Assembly (NCBI GenBank): GCA_021772615.1
Contig: JAJFLQ010000095.1
Coordinates: forward strand, 1 to 33,102
Direction: 5' to 3'
From: Verrucomicrobiota bacterium
Lineage (GTDB): Bacteria; Verrucomicrobiota; Lentisphaeria; JABSQK01; JAJFLO01
DNA: 33,102 bases
Shown piece after piece: positions 27,501 through 33,102 of this stretch. Under the pieces are notes generated by a model. It worked only from the letters and a program-made list of their open reading frames with translations. It made no database searches and was not told the DNA's origin. A program made the translations under genes and the position numbers. Position 1 is the stretch's first letter. Each line of letters begins with the position of its first letter.

Positions 27501-30500
27501 CCTCTGGAACAACAGCGATTCCGGCGGAAACGGATCGACGGCGCAGATCGGGAAGGGCTTCCAGGGTACGGACGCGACGCTGACGAACAGCATCGTCCAG
27601 GGCGGATATGCGCCCGGCACCGCAGTCATCGACGCCGATCCGATGTTCACGGTCCAGGGCGATCCGGTCGGGTTAGACGACCTCTGGTTCACGGTTGACG
27701 ACGGCTTGACTCCTGATGTCGGCAGTCCCGGAGTCGATGCGGGCATTGCCACCGCCGTGGCAAGCGACGGGCTCGGCGTCGCCCGGCCGCAGGACGCCGC
27801 ACCCGATCTCGGGGCGTATGAGACGTTCAGCCCGGCATCGGTCGGCGATTTTGTCTGGCACGACGTGGATGCCGACGGCGTTCAGGACGGCGGCGAGCCG
27901 GGTATCGAAGGGCGCACCGTTCAGTTGTTCGCGCCCGGTCCCGATGGGGTAATCGGCGGATTCGACGACATACTTGTATCCAGTGCACTAACCGATTCGA
28001 ACGGCGGCTATCTCTTCGAAAATCTTGTTCCACGCAGTTACTTCGTCGCATTCACCGACGCGCCTGTACTTCCCGCTACAAGCCCGGATCAAGGCGGCGA
28101 CGACGCACTCGACAGCGATGCGGATGTCGGTTCTGGAAGAACCGCATTATTTTCTTTGGCTTCAGCGGAAGCCAAAGAAAATATCGATGCCGGGTTTGCG
28201 TTCGATTTCACTGTTGCCGCGCCGAACGGCGGCGAAAGCTGGCCCATCGGCGTGACGCGACAGATCTCCTGGACCGCCCCCGCTGCCATCGGCGACGTGC
28301 GCATCGAGTTGTCCCGCGACGGCGGGGCGTCATGGGAAACGCTTGTTGCTCAGTCTGATCCGACAGATCAGTCGGATCCGTCCAATCCGTCTTTCGACTG
28401 GACGGTCACCGGCGCAGTCTCGGCCGACTGCGTGATCCGCATGACCGCAATCGCGAGCCCGACGATCACGGATACGTCGGATGTGGTGTTTGCGATCGTG
28501 GATCAGGCAAGCTTGAACACGATTTACGTGGATGTCGACGCAGTGGGGGCAGACGACGGCAGTTCCTGGGCGAACGCGTTCACGGACTTGCAGGACGCAT
28601 TGGGGATTGCGGGCAGCGGTGACGAGATATGGGTGGCAGAAGGGATTTATTTGCCCACGAAAAACACGAATCCCACGAACAGGGCGAAGAGTTTTGTGTT
28701 GCCCGACGGGGTGGAGGTGTATGGCGGTTTTGCCGGAGGCGAAACGCTTTTTTCCGATCGGCCTGATCCGTCAAATTCGTCCAATCAGACCGTCCTTTCC
28801 GGCGACATCGGTGAGCCGGATGATTCTGCGGATAACACCCACCACGTAGTGGTAATTAACAATGTCGGCACGACAGTGTTATTGGACGGATTCACGATCG
28901 CCGGCGGCAACGCTGACGTTGACAATACGCACGACGACGGCGCCGGTATTTATATCCTCGATTCCGAGGTGAGCATTGCGAACTGCACGATCACAGCAAA
29001 CACGGCATCCCATACGGCAAATTTATCAAGCGGCGGCGGTATCGCGGTGTACGGCGATTCGACGGTGGCCATTGCAAGCACCATAATCTCGGCGAATACT
29101 GCTGACCTCGGCGGCGGCATTTACTGCCATACCGGCACGACGCTTGACCTGGACACCTGTACGATCGCCGCAAACACCGGGCGGTTCGGCGCCGGTGTTT
29201 ACATGACCGGCGGTTCACTGACAGCTGCCGATTGCGATATCGATGACAACGATGCGACAGTCAGCGGTGGCGGTATCTCAATTGGCGGTTCGGCGTCGTC
29301 CACGGCGTTGCTGAATTGTGATTTCACCAATAATGACGCCGCGGTCGAAGGTGGTGGATTGATAATAGACCAGCTCGCGACATTGGCTGCCACAATCGAC
29401 ATGTGCACGTTTTCGAATAACTCCGCGGGTACGCTCGGGGGTGGTGTTTTCACTCGTACGTCGTCGCCGACGTTTACAGGTTGCACGTTCACCGGAAATG
29501 CAGCTGCCGATGGCGGCGGCGTCTACGATGGCGGCAGCGGCGCTACCGTGACCGCCTACACCAATTGCGACTTTGTCAACAACACGGCCACCGACGATGG
29601 CGGCGGATTGCTGCTGTCCTTCACCGCATCACGCTTGACCGATTGTGATTTTATGGGGAATTCGGCTACCAACGACGGCGGCGCCATTCATACTTCCGGA
29701 TCCTTTGGTGTTCCGGAATTATCGGGCGTCGCGTTCACTGGCAACTCAGCCGTCAATGGCGGCGCATTATTTGTTGAGTCCGGAGTGTTATCGATCACCA
29801 ACTGTCCCTTCAATATGAATACAGCCACCACTGACGGCGGCGCTGTCAGCAATCTTGGGGGGGAACTGGTTTTCGTCGACTGTACGTTCGACGATAATTT
29901 GGCGCTCATTGGAGCCGGGATCCACAACCAGTCGGATCTTATGCTGCAAGGATGCCATTTTACCGGCAACGACGCCACGGGGAGCGGCGGCGGTATATAC
30001 ACCGCTGGAACCGACACAACTACGATTACTGATTGTACTTTCACCAGTAATACGGCTGTGGGTACTGGTGGCGGTGGATTCGCGGCTTCGTCGATGTCAA
30101 TCAAGGGTTGTAAATTCGATTCGAATACCGGTGACGAAGGAGGTGGCTTTTATACCAGCGCCGCGAGTCTTATTGCATTTGAAAACTCGATCTTTAATAA
30201 CAATGCCGGTGAAAACGGCGGTGGTGTATATATCACCAACGCTTCCGCCAATGCGACGATAACCAATTGTATCTTCGTCGGCAATCAGGCGACTGTCGGT
30301 CGGGGTGGAGCATTATATAACGGTCCCGCCTCAACACCAAGCATGATCAATTGCACCCTTGCCGATAACTCGGCGGTCATTTCTGGCGGCGGCCTGAAAG
30401 CCGGTTCAGTTGCCGAGTTGACGATCATCAATTGTATCCTTTGGAACAACACGGCACCTACTGACCCCCAGATCAATGGGACTCCGACGGTTTCACACAG

Positions 30501-33102
30501 CTTGGTCGAAGGCGGGTTTGGGAGCGGCAGCAGCATTGTAACCGGTAATCCTAACTTCGTGAATCAGGCAGATCCGGATGGTGCAGACAATGTTTTTGGG
30601 ACATTGGATGACGGGTTGCAACTGGTTAAATCGACCAGTGCAGCGGTCGACGCGGGGACGTCTAGCGGTGCACCCGCAGATGATTTCGTGCGCACGTTGC
30701 GGCCTGTCGGCGCCGCGGTAGATATGGGGGCGTACGAGGCCTATGACGATGCGTCGGTCGGCGATTTTGTCTGGTTCGATATTGTACCCAATGGAACCCA
30801 GGATGGTTTCGAGGCAGGCGCGGGCATCGAGAACGCGACGGTGACGTTGTTTGCAGCGGGTACAGACGGCCTCACCAACACGCCGGACGACACGTTGATA
30901 GGACAGCAAGCGACATCAGCCACCGGTTCTTACTTGTTCTCCGGCCTGAATCCGCGGGCGTACTTTCTCGAATTCGGACCGCCCGCGGTCTACGACCTGG
31001 GCGCGCAGGATGCCGGGGGCGATGATACCAAGGACAGTGATCCGGATCCGGCGACAGGGCGGACGGACGCCTTCACCCTGACATCAGGGCAGTCGGATCT
31101 GACGTGGGACGCGGGGTTGGTGCCGGCCGCGTTGACGTACGTTGTCGAAGCGGATCCGCTTGCCGTGCCGGAGGACAGCACGGCGATCTTGAATGTGAAG
31201 CTTTCCGGCGAGCCGCTGGACGATTCGATCAGCGCAACCGTGTCCGTTCAGAGCGGCGACGGCGATATCACGGTGCAATCAGGCAGCTCGATCGATTTCA
31301 CCACGGCAAACTGGGACACGTTCCAGTCCGTGACGATCGCTGCGGCCGACGACGGTGACTTCGCCGATGGAACGGCGACCGTTCGAATTTCGGGCAGCGG
31401 CACGAATCCGGTTGCCGATCTTGATGTCGTCGTTAACGAAGTCGACAACGATATCGAGGTTACTCAGCCGAACGGCGGCGAAACCTGGGTAGTCGGCACA
31501 ACGCGAACGATTGCCTGGAGCGGGTCGGCACGGATCGATGTGCTGATTGAGCTGTCTCGCGACGGCGGTTCTACCTGGGCGGCGCTCCTCGATCAGTCCG
31601 ATCCGGCGGATCAGTCAGATCTGTCCGATTCGTCCTTCGACTGGACGGTCACCGGGCCGACTGCGGCCGACTGCCTGGTGCGAGTGTCCAACGCGAACGA
31701 CGGCTCGGTCACCGACACGTCTGACGCCGCGTTCGAGATCGTCGATCACTCGGCACTGACAACGATCTACGTCGACGCGTCAGCGGTCGGCGAAAATACC
31801 GGTGCGAGCTGGGCAAATGCGTTTACGGATCTGCAAGACGCATTGGCGATTGCCGGTAGCGGTGACGAGGTGTGGTGCGCAGAAGGGATTTATCGAACCA
31901 CAGAGGACACAGAGAACACGGAGGAAAACAGAGCGAAGAGTTTTGTGTTGCAAGACGGCGTTGCGGTATATGGCGGCTTTGAGGGAGATGAAGAGCTTCT
32001 GTCCGATCGGCATGATCCGTCTAATCACTCTGTCCTTTCCGGTGATATTGGCGTACCGGACGATATTTCGGATAACGCCTACCACGTCGTGGCCATTATC
32101 GATGTTGGGTCAACAGCGATATTAGATGGTTTCACGGTCATCGGAGGGAATGCGAATGGGACAGGGGATGATGTTAATGGAGCGGGCATAGTCGTAGACA
32201 ATTCCAGTCCGATAATCAGTCGTTGCTGGATCAAGGAGAATACAGCCACTGACTCCGGCGGAGGTATCTATCTGACGAACTCGTCGTCGGCCACGATCTC
32301 GAATGTGATTATCGGAGAGAATACCGCGCATACCGGTGGCGGTATGGCGGTGCGATCGGGATCGTCCGATAGCATAATCGATTGCTTGTTTATAGAGAAT
32401 TCGGCTCACATAGCCGGTGCCGTCTCAACTGCAAGTAGTTCTACACCTATGTTTGACCGCTGCCGTTTTGTCGATAACAGCAGTAACTTTAATGGGGGCG
32501 CAATTTTCAATACGAACGGAGCGTCCACTACGATTTTTAATTCTGTCTTTGTCGGTAATGTGGCGATGGGTACGGGCAACGGCGGTGCGATTTATAGTGG
32601 TGCTTCGCTGACCATGCGCCACTGTACTGTTACTGGAAATACAGCAGCGGATGGCGGGGGCATATTTGTGATCGGCACCTCACCACAGATTACCAACTGC
32701 ATCATATTAAATAACGTCGCTGCCACTGGTACGGATCCCGATATTACTGCTGATGCTTCCGGGATCATTTTCTATAGCATCGTACCCGGTAATTTCGCCG
32801 ATATCGGAAACATCCATGTCGATCCTGAATTCGTAAATCCGTCTGATCCTGATGGTGCGGACAATATCCTTGGGACTCTGGATGATGGTCTTCGTTTGAA
32901 GACGACGAGCGCTGCAATCGACGCTGGCACCAGCGGCACGACAGCTGCTACCGATGATATCATCGGTACGAATAGGCCTCAGGGCGCAGAAGTGGATATG
33001 GGAGCGTATGAACATGTCGCTCCGGCGTCAATTGGTGATTTCGTGTGGTTCGATGAAGATGGAGACGGTGTTCAGGATGCGGGTGAGCCAGGCGTCGCCG
33101 GC
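18574..33102 (+). CDS. Giant modular secreted/surface protein (LamG, FG-GAP, SdrD-B, beta-helix), 3' end outside window
   Basis: An open frame of 4843 codons with no stop. The signal peptide is 'MGRRKIRWQ', then a hydrophobic run, with likely cleavage after Ala27. Modules (residues): hydrolase-like domain about 125-400; LamG 416-622, 633-850 and 851-1050; six FG-GAP repeats ('GDLDGDGxxDxAVGA', 'AVWILFLNADGTV') 1066-1477; SdrD-B 1479-1600; six FG-GAP 1604-2021; SdrD-B 2021-2143; six FG-GAP 2146-2580; SdrD-B 2581-2704; beta-helix 2708-3086; SdrD-B 3088-3208; PNGGE Ig-like 3210-3310; long beta-helix 3313-4055; SdrD-B 4060-4183; Calx-beta 4186-4294; PNGGE 4295-4390; beta-helix 4391-4815; a new SdrD-B begins at 4819. 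Candidate metal or catalytic residues of the first domain are His193 ('APHPQND'), His222 ('GTHRC'), His278 ('QLHGF') and 'HAEQE' (363-367). FG-GAP and SdrD-B loops are typical calcium sites. The likely role is adhesion or binding at the cell surface. Confidence 0.92.
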   Translation, partial: MGRRKIRWQFVAALTAVTLQIVPVLTAQVAISTDVAGPAGFEAASGDSSVKLISTIGEHAAGVVANSTTNRSGFWYTVNSASSAPLTASGDLEAHIHDIIAAMPEEDGDDFVQPTSQQLTDWGLLIEDIVADDLTSASTRAAALNYTVTEFTDIVTDRTYVVLEEKSPQSNYWGTYVFNPNACRNNLVIQAPHPQNDFNTGKQGIYCFLEVEARAFFLSGTHRCNSTTESACSGTTSACGSSGPFRISDMAHNDMTAFQKTTEVLFNEISDSVFIQLHGFTKLVTDPYLILSNGTDIVPSIDYIATLSDELIEIDPVLTSEIPHINTDWDRLRGFTNTQGRLINGSVDPCSASATATTGRFIHAEQEKVRMRSDVGGWDKMARALAETFPGLCPIDSPLDQELNNPFRPGDLPDGLIGYWKLDEDSGDRMDSSGNGNHLTDNNSVGSVGADYWGTGENSADFEADNSEFLSIIDASQTALDLTSSYTIAGWLKFESVGQQPIYSKWNDILGLYFELSTSSNFTLYHEAGDATANFAVPTILSGRWYHLALAYDAVADVAALYLDGNLAKRVPVTTDPSANSESVLLGASNVNNFDGLMKDVAIWNTPLTPSQVKSLAMGVDLATLAYRPDDVSTQPTTWWKLNEIRNIVGVTIADSIGNNDLLDQNFRSGHGFLEGVGVRIDGRGHDFLKITDDDQSNLDITSTYSACFWINLELINLHNTLFSKGSPSVNHGYLLRYTSSNGGQLELFHGLIAAEVTFGLSASNWYHVAVVFDDSANTVKFYVDGKLVGTTTSVTTNPVDTTADFRIGVDFVGSDAFVGLMSDFAIWNGYALSDSEIASLAAGLPLQRSGIVSYWPLDEESGTRFDAFGSNDLADNNSVGQAAGVVGNAADFESTSSQYLSIGNGFQSGLDITQDLSIAGWVRPESTGSIQVFVSRGILSTGYQLSYRASDMVQFGTGPGVGTSTSTVTVGEWSFISGVWSQAERNVFFDGVLEQTGAGSDPSSNTGSFTVGANDTPGEFTDGLVDEVIVAERWFRDEEIKSLYIKGLNGKATTNSELDGTPNPGTVAFIQKISDTEGNFSGVLADVDFFGSGIAPIGDLDNDGITDIAVGALFDDDGGGDNRGAVWILFMNADGTVRAEQKVSDTAGNFTGTLSNDAYFGVSAAALGDLDGDGVEDMAVGARGQNTVWILFMNPDGTVKDHQAISASEGGFAGPISSGDGFGNAVNAIDDLNADGVVDLAVGAFITDAGGVDAGAVWILFLNRDGTVSGSQKIAAGTGGFSGTLEAGDFFGGSVTLLGDLNLDSIADIAVGAVGDDDGTGEPGAVWILFLNDNGTVGSHQKISAQDSAFSQELEDLDRFGVALSAVGDVDGDGITDLLVGASRDDDGGNDRGAVWLVFLNTDGSVKGTQKVSEDLGSFAGNLDDDDLFGDDIAFLGDLNGDLIPEIAVGATADDDGGSDQNADRGAVYIVSLHGEPLASVGGFVWFDRNEDGIQDPGEPGIPGITVNLYQPGLNGAIGGGDDYLVKSVATSVDGSYSFTDVNAGDYFIEFEEKEGVNLSPSLQGGNDALDSDPDPGSGRTALFSLASGEAKENIDAGFQVYPGTLLRHVRIDELEMTSADFGVSVESLGDLDGDGIGDIAVGDHVAPEGGSFRGAVWILFLNADGTVKVSQKISVNAGAPGGGGFTTDIVDDDDFGDGLANLGDLDGDGVVDLAVGAVGVNDGGSGDADRGAVWILFLNTDGTVKKSQKISDTQGEFTGGLSNGDFWGNSIDTLGDLDGDGIPEIAVGSIRADNGGTDRGEVWILFLNADGTVKTHQRITQGVGGFTGVLNDSDFFGISVATLADYDQDGIAELGVGSLQDDDGGTDRGALWILFLNVDGTVRTHQKLSSTSGAPGGGGFTNELQDGMRFGKAVSAVRDLDGDGIVDIAVSSTDDIAHSGSFHGAVWILLMNADATVKSYHRISDTEGNLTETFNTQDQFGQGLAYLGDYNNTGFAHIAVSTSHKDAVWIMTLGSEAFSSISGFVWNDTDADGVHDAGEIGIEDYPVHLYQVGADGIIGGGDDFLVESVLTDADGTYSFADVNGGDYYVQIPDDIGFDIGPQDQGGDDMIDSDIDPSSAGTSLFSLASGEAKENIDAGLQLGTGTVLAFQKISDLEGGLAALLGDGDLFGSAAAGIGDLDGDGVDDMVVGASTADLGGQDRGSAWVLFLNPDGTVKAEQEISSNTTAFGSGGLQDDDFFGRAVTPVGDLDGDGVVDIAVGAVGDDDGADHAGAVWILFLNADGTVKADQKISASHGGFGGMLDAEDFFGEAVHEIGDLDADGIPDMAVGANHDDDDNDGEGQGASTNNGAVWVLFLNADGTVKAHQKISEESGGFAGHLTPQDDFGQSITALGDLDGDGVTDLAVGARSNEDVGSKRGAVWVLFLNADGTVKAHQKISETAGNFTGVLTDLDIFGKSLESPGDVNGDGISDLLVGAFGDDDGGQNKGAVWLLFLNTDGTVASHQRISDTHGNFGGDLDDSDRFGTAVSFLGDLNGDGTVEVAIGAREDDDADSDKNGDDDGDGVDRGAVYVVSLNGEPLASVSGFVWNDTDADGLQDVGEAGVQNVVVNLYQVGVDGIVGTGDDYLVKSVGTSVDGFYSFTHVNVGSYFIELSVPATQTLSAQDVLNDDTVDSDFDPSSARTSLFSLASGEAKENIDAGLSAAPPVVAYVDADAMGDDEGTSWEDAYTNLQDALANAVANGTEEIWVKQGTYFTTEATEITEVVRQISFVVPDGVSVYGGFSGTETSRGQRDWKNNETILSGDIGTPADNSDNSYHVVVIIGVGTTTILDGVIIRDGNADGSSPDDIGGGIHISGGAQPEIRNCVIRDNGAGGGAGVYNDSSAPVFEACVLLDNIASANGGGMFNTGGGATPVLNNCLVIGNDAAANGGGLYNFAGAVPVLTHCTLIDNSAGASGGGGIYGIFGSASASVMNSILWNNSDSGGNGSTAQIGKGFQGTDATLTNSIVQGGYAPGTAVIDADPMFTVQGDPVGLDDLWFTVDDGLTPDVGSPGVDAGIATAVASDGLGVARPQDAAPDLGAYETFSPASVGDFVWHDVDADGVQDGGEPGIEGRTVQLFAPGPDGVIGGFDDILVSSALTDSNGGYLFENLVPRSYFVAFTDAPVLPATSPDQGGDDALDSDADVGSGRTALFSLASAEAKENIDAGFAFDFTVAAPNGGESWPIGVTRQISWTAPAAIGDVRIELSRDGGASWETLVAQSDPTDQSDPSNPSFDWTVTGAVSADCVIRMTAIASPTITDTSDVVFAIVDQASLNTIYVDVDAVGADDGSSWANAFTDLQDALGIAGSGDEIWVAEGIYLPTKNTNPTNRAKSFVLPDGVEVYGGFAGGETLFSDRPDPSNSSNQTVLSGDIGEPDDSADNTHHVVVINNVGTTVLLDGFTIAGGNADVDNTHDDGAGIYILDSEVSIANCTITANTASHTANLSSGGGIAVYGDSTVAIASTIISANTADLGGGIYCHTGTTLDLDTCTIAANTGRFGAGVYMTGGSLTAADCDIDDNDATVSGGGISIGGSASSTALLNCDFTNNDAAVEGGGLIIDQLATLAATIDMCTFSNNSAGTLGGGVFTRTSSPTFTGCTFTGNAAADGGGVYDGGSGATVTAYTNCDFVNNTATDDGGGLLLSFTASRLTDCDFMGNSATNDGGAIHTSGSFGVPELSGVAFTGNSAVNGGALFVESGVLSITNCPFNMNTATTDGGAVSNLGGELVFVDCTFDDNLALIGAGIHNQSDLMLQGCHFTGNDATGSGGGIYTAGTDTTTITDCTFTSNTAVGTGGGGFAASSMSIKGCKFDSNTGDEGGGFYTSAASLIAFENSIFNNNAGENGGGVYITNASANATITNCIFVGNQATVGRGGALYNGPASTPSMINCTLADNSAVISGGGLKAGSVAELTIINCILWNNTAPTDPQINGTPTVSHSLVEGGFGSGSSIVTGNPNFVNQADPDGADNVFGTLDDGLQLVKSTSAAVDAGTSSGAPADDFVRTLRPVGAAVDMGAYEAYDDASVGDFVWFDIVPNGTQDGFEAGAGIENATVTLFAAGTDGLTNTPDDTLIGQQATSATGSYLFSGLNPRAYFLEFGPPAVYDLGAQDAGGDDTKDSDPDPATGRTDAFTLTSGQSDLTWDAGLVPAALTYVVEADPLAVPEDSTAILNVKLSGEPLDDSISATVSVQSGDGDITVQSGSSIDFTTANWDTFQSVTIAAADDGDFADGTATVRISGSGTNPVADLDVVVNEVDNDIEVTQPNGGETWVVGTTRTIAWSGSARIDVLIELSRDGGSTWAALLDQSDPADQSDLSDSSFDWTVTGPTAADCLVRVSNANDGSVTDTSDAAFEIVDHSALTTIYVDASAVGENTGASWANAFTDLQDALAIAGSGDEVWCAEGIYRTTEDTENTEENRAKSFVLQDGVAVYGGFEGDEELLSDRHDPSNHSVLSGDIGVPDDISDNAYHVVAIIDVGSTAILDGFTVIGGNANGTGDDVNGAGIVVDNSSPIISRCWIKENTATDSGGGIYLTNSSSATISNVIIGENTAHTGGGMAVRSGSSDSIIDCLFIENSAHIAGAVSTASSSTPMFDRCRFVDNSSNFNGGAIFNTNGASTTIFNSVFVGNVAMGTGNGGAIYSGASLTMRHCTVTGNTAADGGGIFVIGTSPQITNCIILNNVAATGTDPDITADASGIIFYSIVPGNFADIGNIHVDPEFVNPSDPDGADNILGTLDDGLRLKTTSAAIDAGTSGTTAATDDIIGTNRPQGAEVDMGAYEHVAPASIGDFVWFDEDGDGVQDAGEPGVAG
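23159..23206 (+). repeat. In-frame palindromes i and ii, SdrD-B module 1
   Basis: Within coding sequence: 23159-23180, CCGTCG...CGACGG with inner CAC/GTG pairing; and 23189-23206, CATTCACG-GA-CGTGAATG, a perfect 8-bp stem. Both recur in module 3 but are absent at the same position in modules 2, 4 and 5. Confidence 0.7.
23304..23359 (+). repeat. In-frame twin hairpin, copy 1 (end of SdrD-B module 1)
   Basis: Small hairpin CGGTTCT-GGA-AGAACCG (23304-23320), then a 16-bp perfect stem TATTTTCTTTGGCTTC with loop CGGA and its complement (23324-23359). It encodes 'GSGRTALFSLASGEAKENID'. Confidence 0.9.
24927..24982 (+). repeat. In-frame twin hairpin, copy 2 (end of SdrD-B module 2)
   Basis: Small hairpin AAGTTCT-GCA-GGGACTT (24927-24943), whose two irregular pairs would be G-U wobbles in RNA. 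The identical 16-bp stem follows, with loop CGGG (24947-24982). Confidence 0.88.
26465..26512 (+). repeat. In-frame palindromes i and ii, SdrD-B module 3
   Basis: 26465-26486, CCGTCGGCAC-AA-GTGTCGACGG read with one G-T pair; and 26495-26512, CATTCACA-CA-TGTGAATG. Relative to module 1 the innermost pair of palindrome ii has changed from G-C to A-T on both sides. Confidence 0.7.
26610..26665 (+). repeat. In-frame twin hairpin, copy 3 (end of SdrD-B module 3)
   Basis: Small hairpin AAGTTCT-GCA-AGAACTT (26610-26626), fully paired, then the identical 16-bp stem with loop CGGA (26630-26665). Confidence 0.9.
28128..28183 (+). repeat. In-frame twin hairpin, copy 4 (end of SdrD-B module 4)
   Basis: Small hairpin CGGTTCT-GGA-AGAACCG (28128-28144), then the identical 16-bp stem with a different loop, AGCG (28148-28183), which changes the encoded 'SGE' to 'SAE' while the stem stays perfect. 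Confidence 0.9.
28357..28378 (+). repeat. In-frame palindrome in the first PNGGE Ig-like domain
   Basis: GATCCGAC-AGATCA-GTCGGATC, a perfect 8-bp stem inside a run of 'TCCGATC/GATCAGTC'-like units (28351-28392) encoding 'QSDPTDQSDPSNPS'. The equivalent loop of the second PNGGE domain (31588-31630) has a related run with GATCC-GGC-GGATC. Confidence 0.7.

Noticed and set aside
1..33102. tRNA, rRNA or riboswitch genes
   Set aside because: None recognised on either strand.

Overview
The window looks like a chromosomal stretch from an uncultured, moderately GC-rich bacterium that displays very large surface or secreted proteins. Dockerin-type calcium repeats, LamG, FG-GAP, SdrD-B-like, Calx-beta and parallel beta-helix modules, PIN-domain toxin relics and dense intergenic palindromes together fit the Planctomycetota/PVC group or similar candidate phyla. 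That placement is an inference; no rRNA or other marker gene is present.

Layout: (1) 2-8446, + strand: the 3' part (2814 codons visible) of a giant gene. It combines a beta-helix, three Calx-beta/InlB-like pairs, a caspase-fold (clan CD) protease domain, HYR domains and a C-terminal dockerin. (2) 8509-9149, - strand: an intact RHH antitoxin/PIN toxin pair. (3) 9150-9904: repeat-filled spacer. (4) 9905-13351, + strand: a secreted 1148-residue protein with a C1q-like domain, about 11 'GNVGIGT' repeats and a coiled-coil tail. (5) 13352-18573: a repeat-dense graveyard. It holds a nucleotidyltransferase pair, a Phd antitoxin with a VapC cut short by a dispersed repeat, a 5'-truncated PIN toxin with its small partner, a relic of the 3' end of a gene-4 paralogue, and one intact AbrB/VapC pair on the - strand. 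(6) 18574 to the window end, + strand: one uninterrupted open frame of 4843 codons starting at GTG and running off the window. It has a signal peptide, a hydrolase-like domain, three LamG domains, three blocks of six FG-GAP repeats each closed by an SdrD-B-like domain, then alternating beta-helix, SdrD-B, Ig-like and Calx-beta modules.

The two giant genes share module types (the beta-helix with 'YGGF' and 'LSGDI' landmarks, the 'PNGGE' Ig-like domain, Calx-beta), so they probably belong to one family of modular cell-surface proteins. The toxin-antitoxin island between them is riddled with at least four families of short inverted-repeat elements, some nested in others and some fused to gene ends.

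The most striking observation is inside the last giant gene. Four of its SdrD-B-like modules end in a coding sequence that is also a perfect 16-bp-stem palindrome. The stems are invariant and the loops vary. Each is preceded by a 7-bp hairpin whose two stem versions differ by paired compensatory changes. Modules 1 and 3 carry two more in-frame palindromes, one of which also shows a compensatory pair. The fifth SdrD-B module codes for a similar peptide without any palindrome, so the protein does not require it. This resembles in-frame palindromic element insertion, or a structured nucleic acid maintained within coding DNA.
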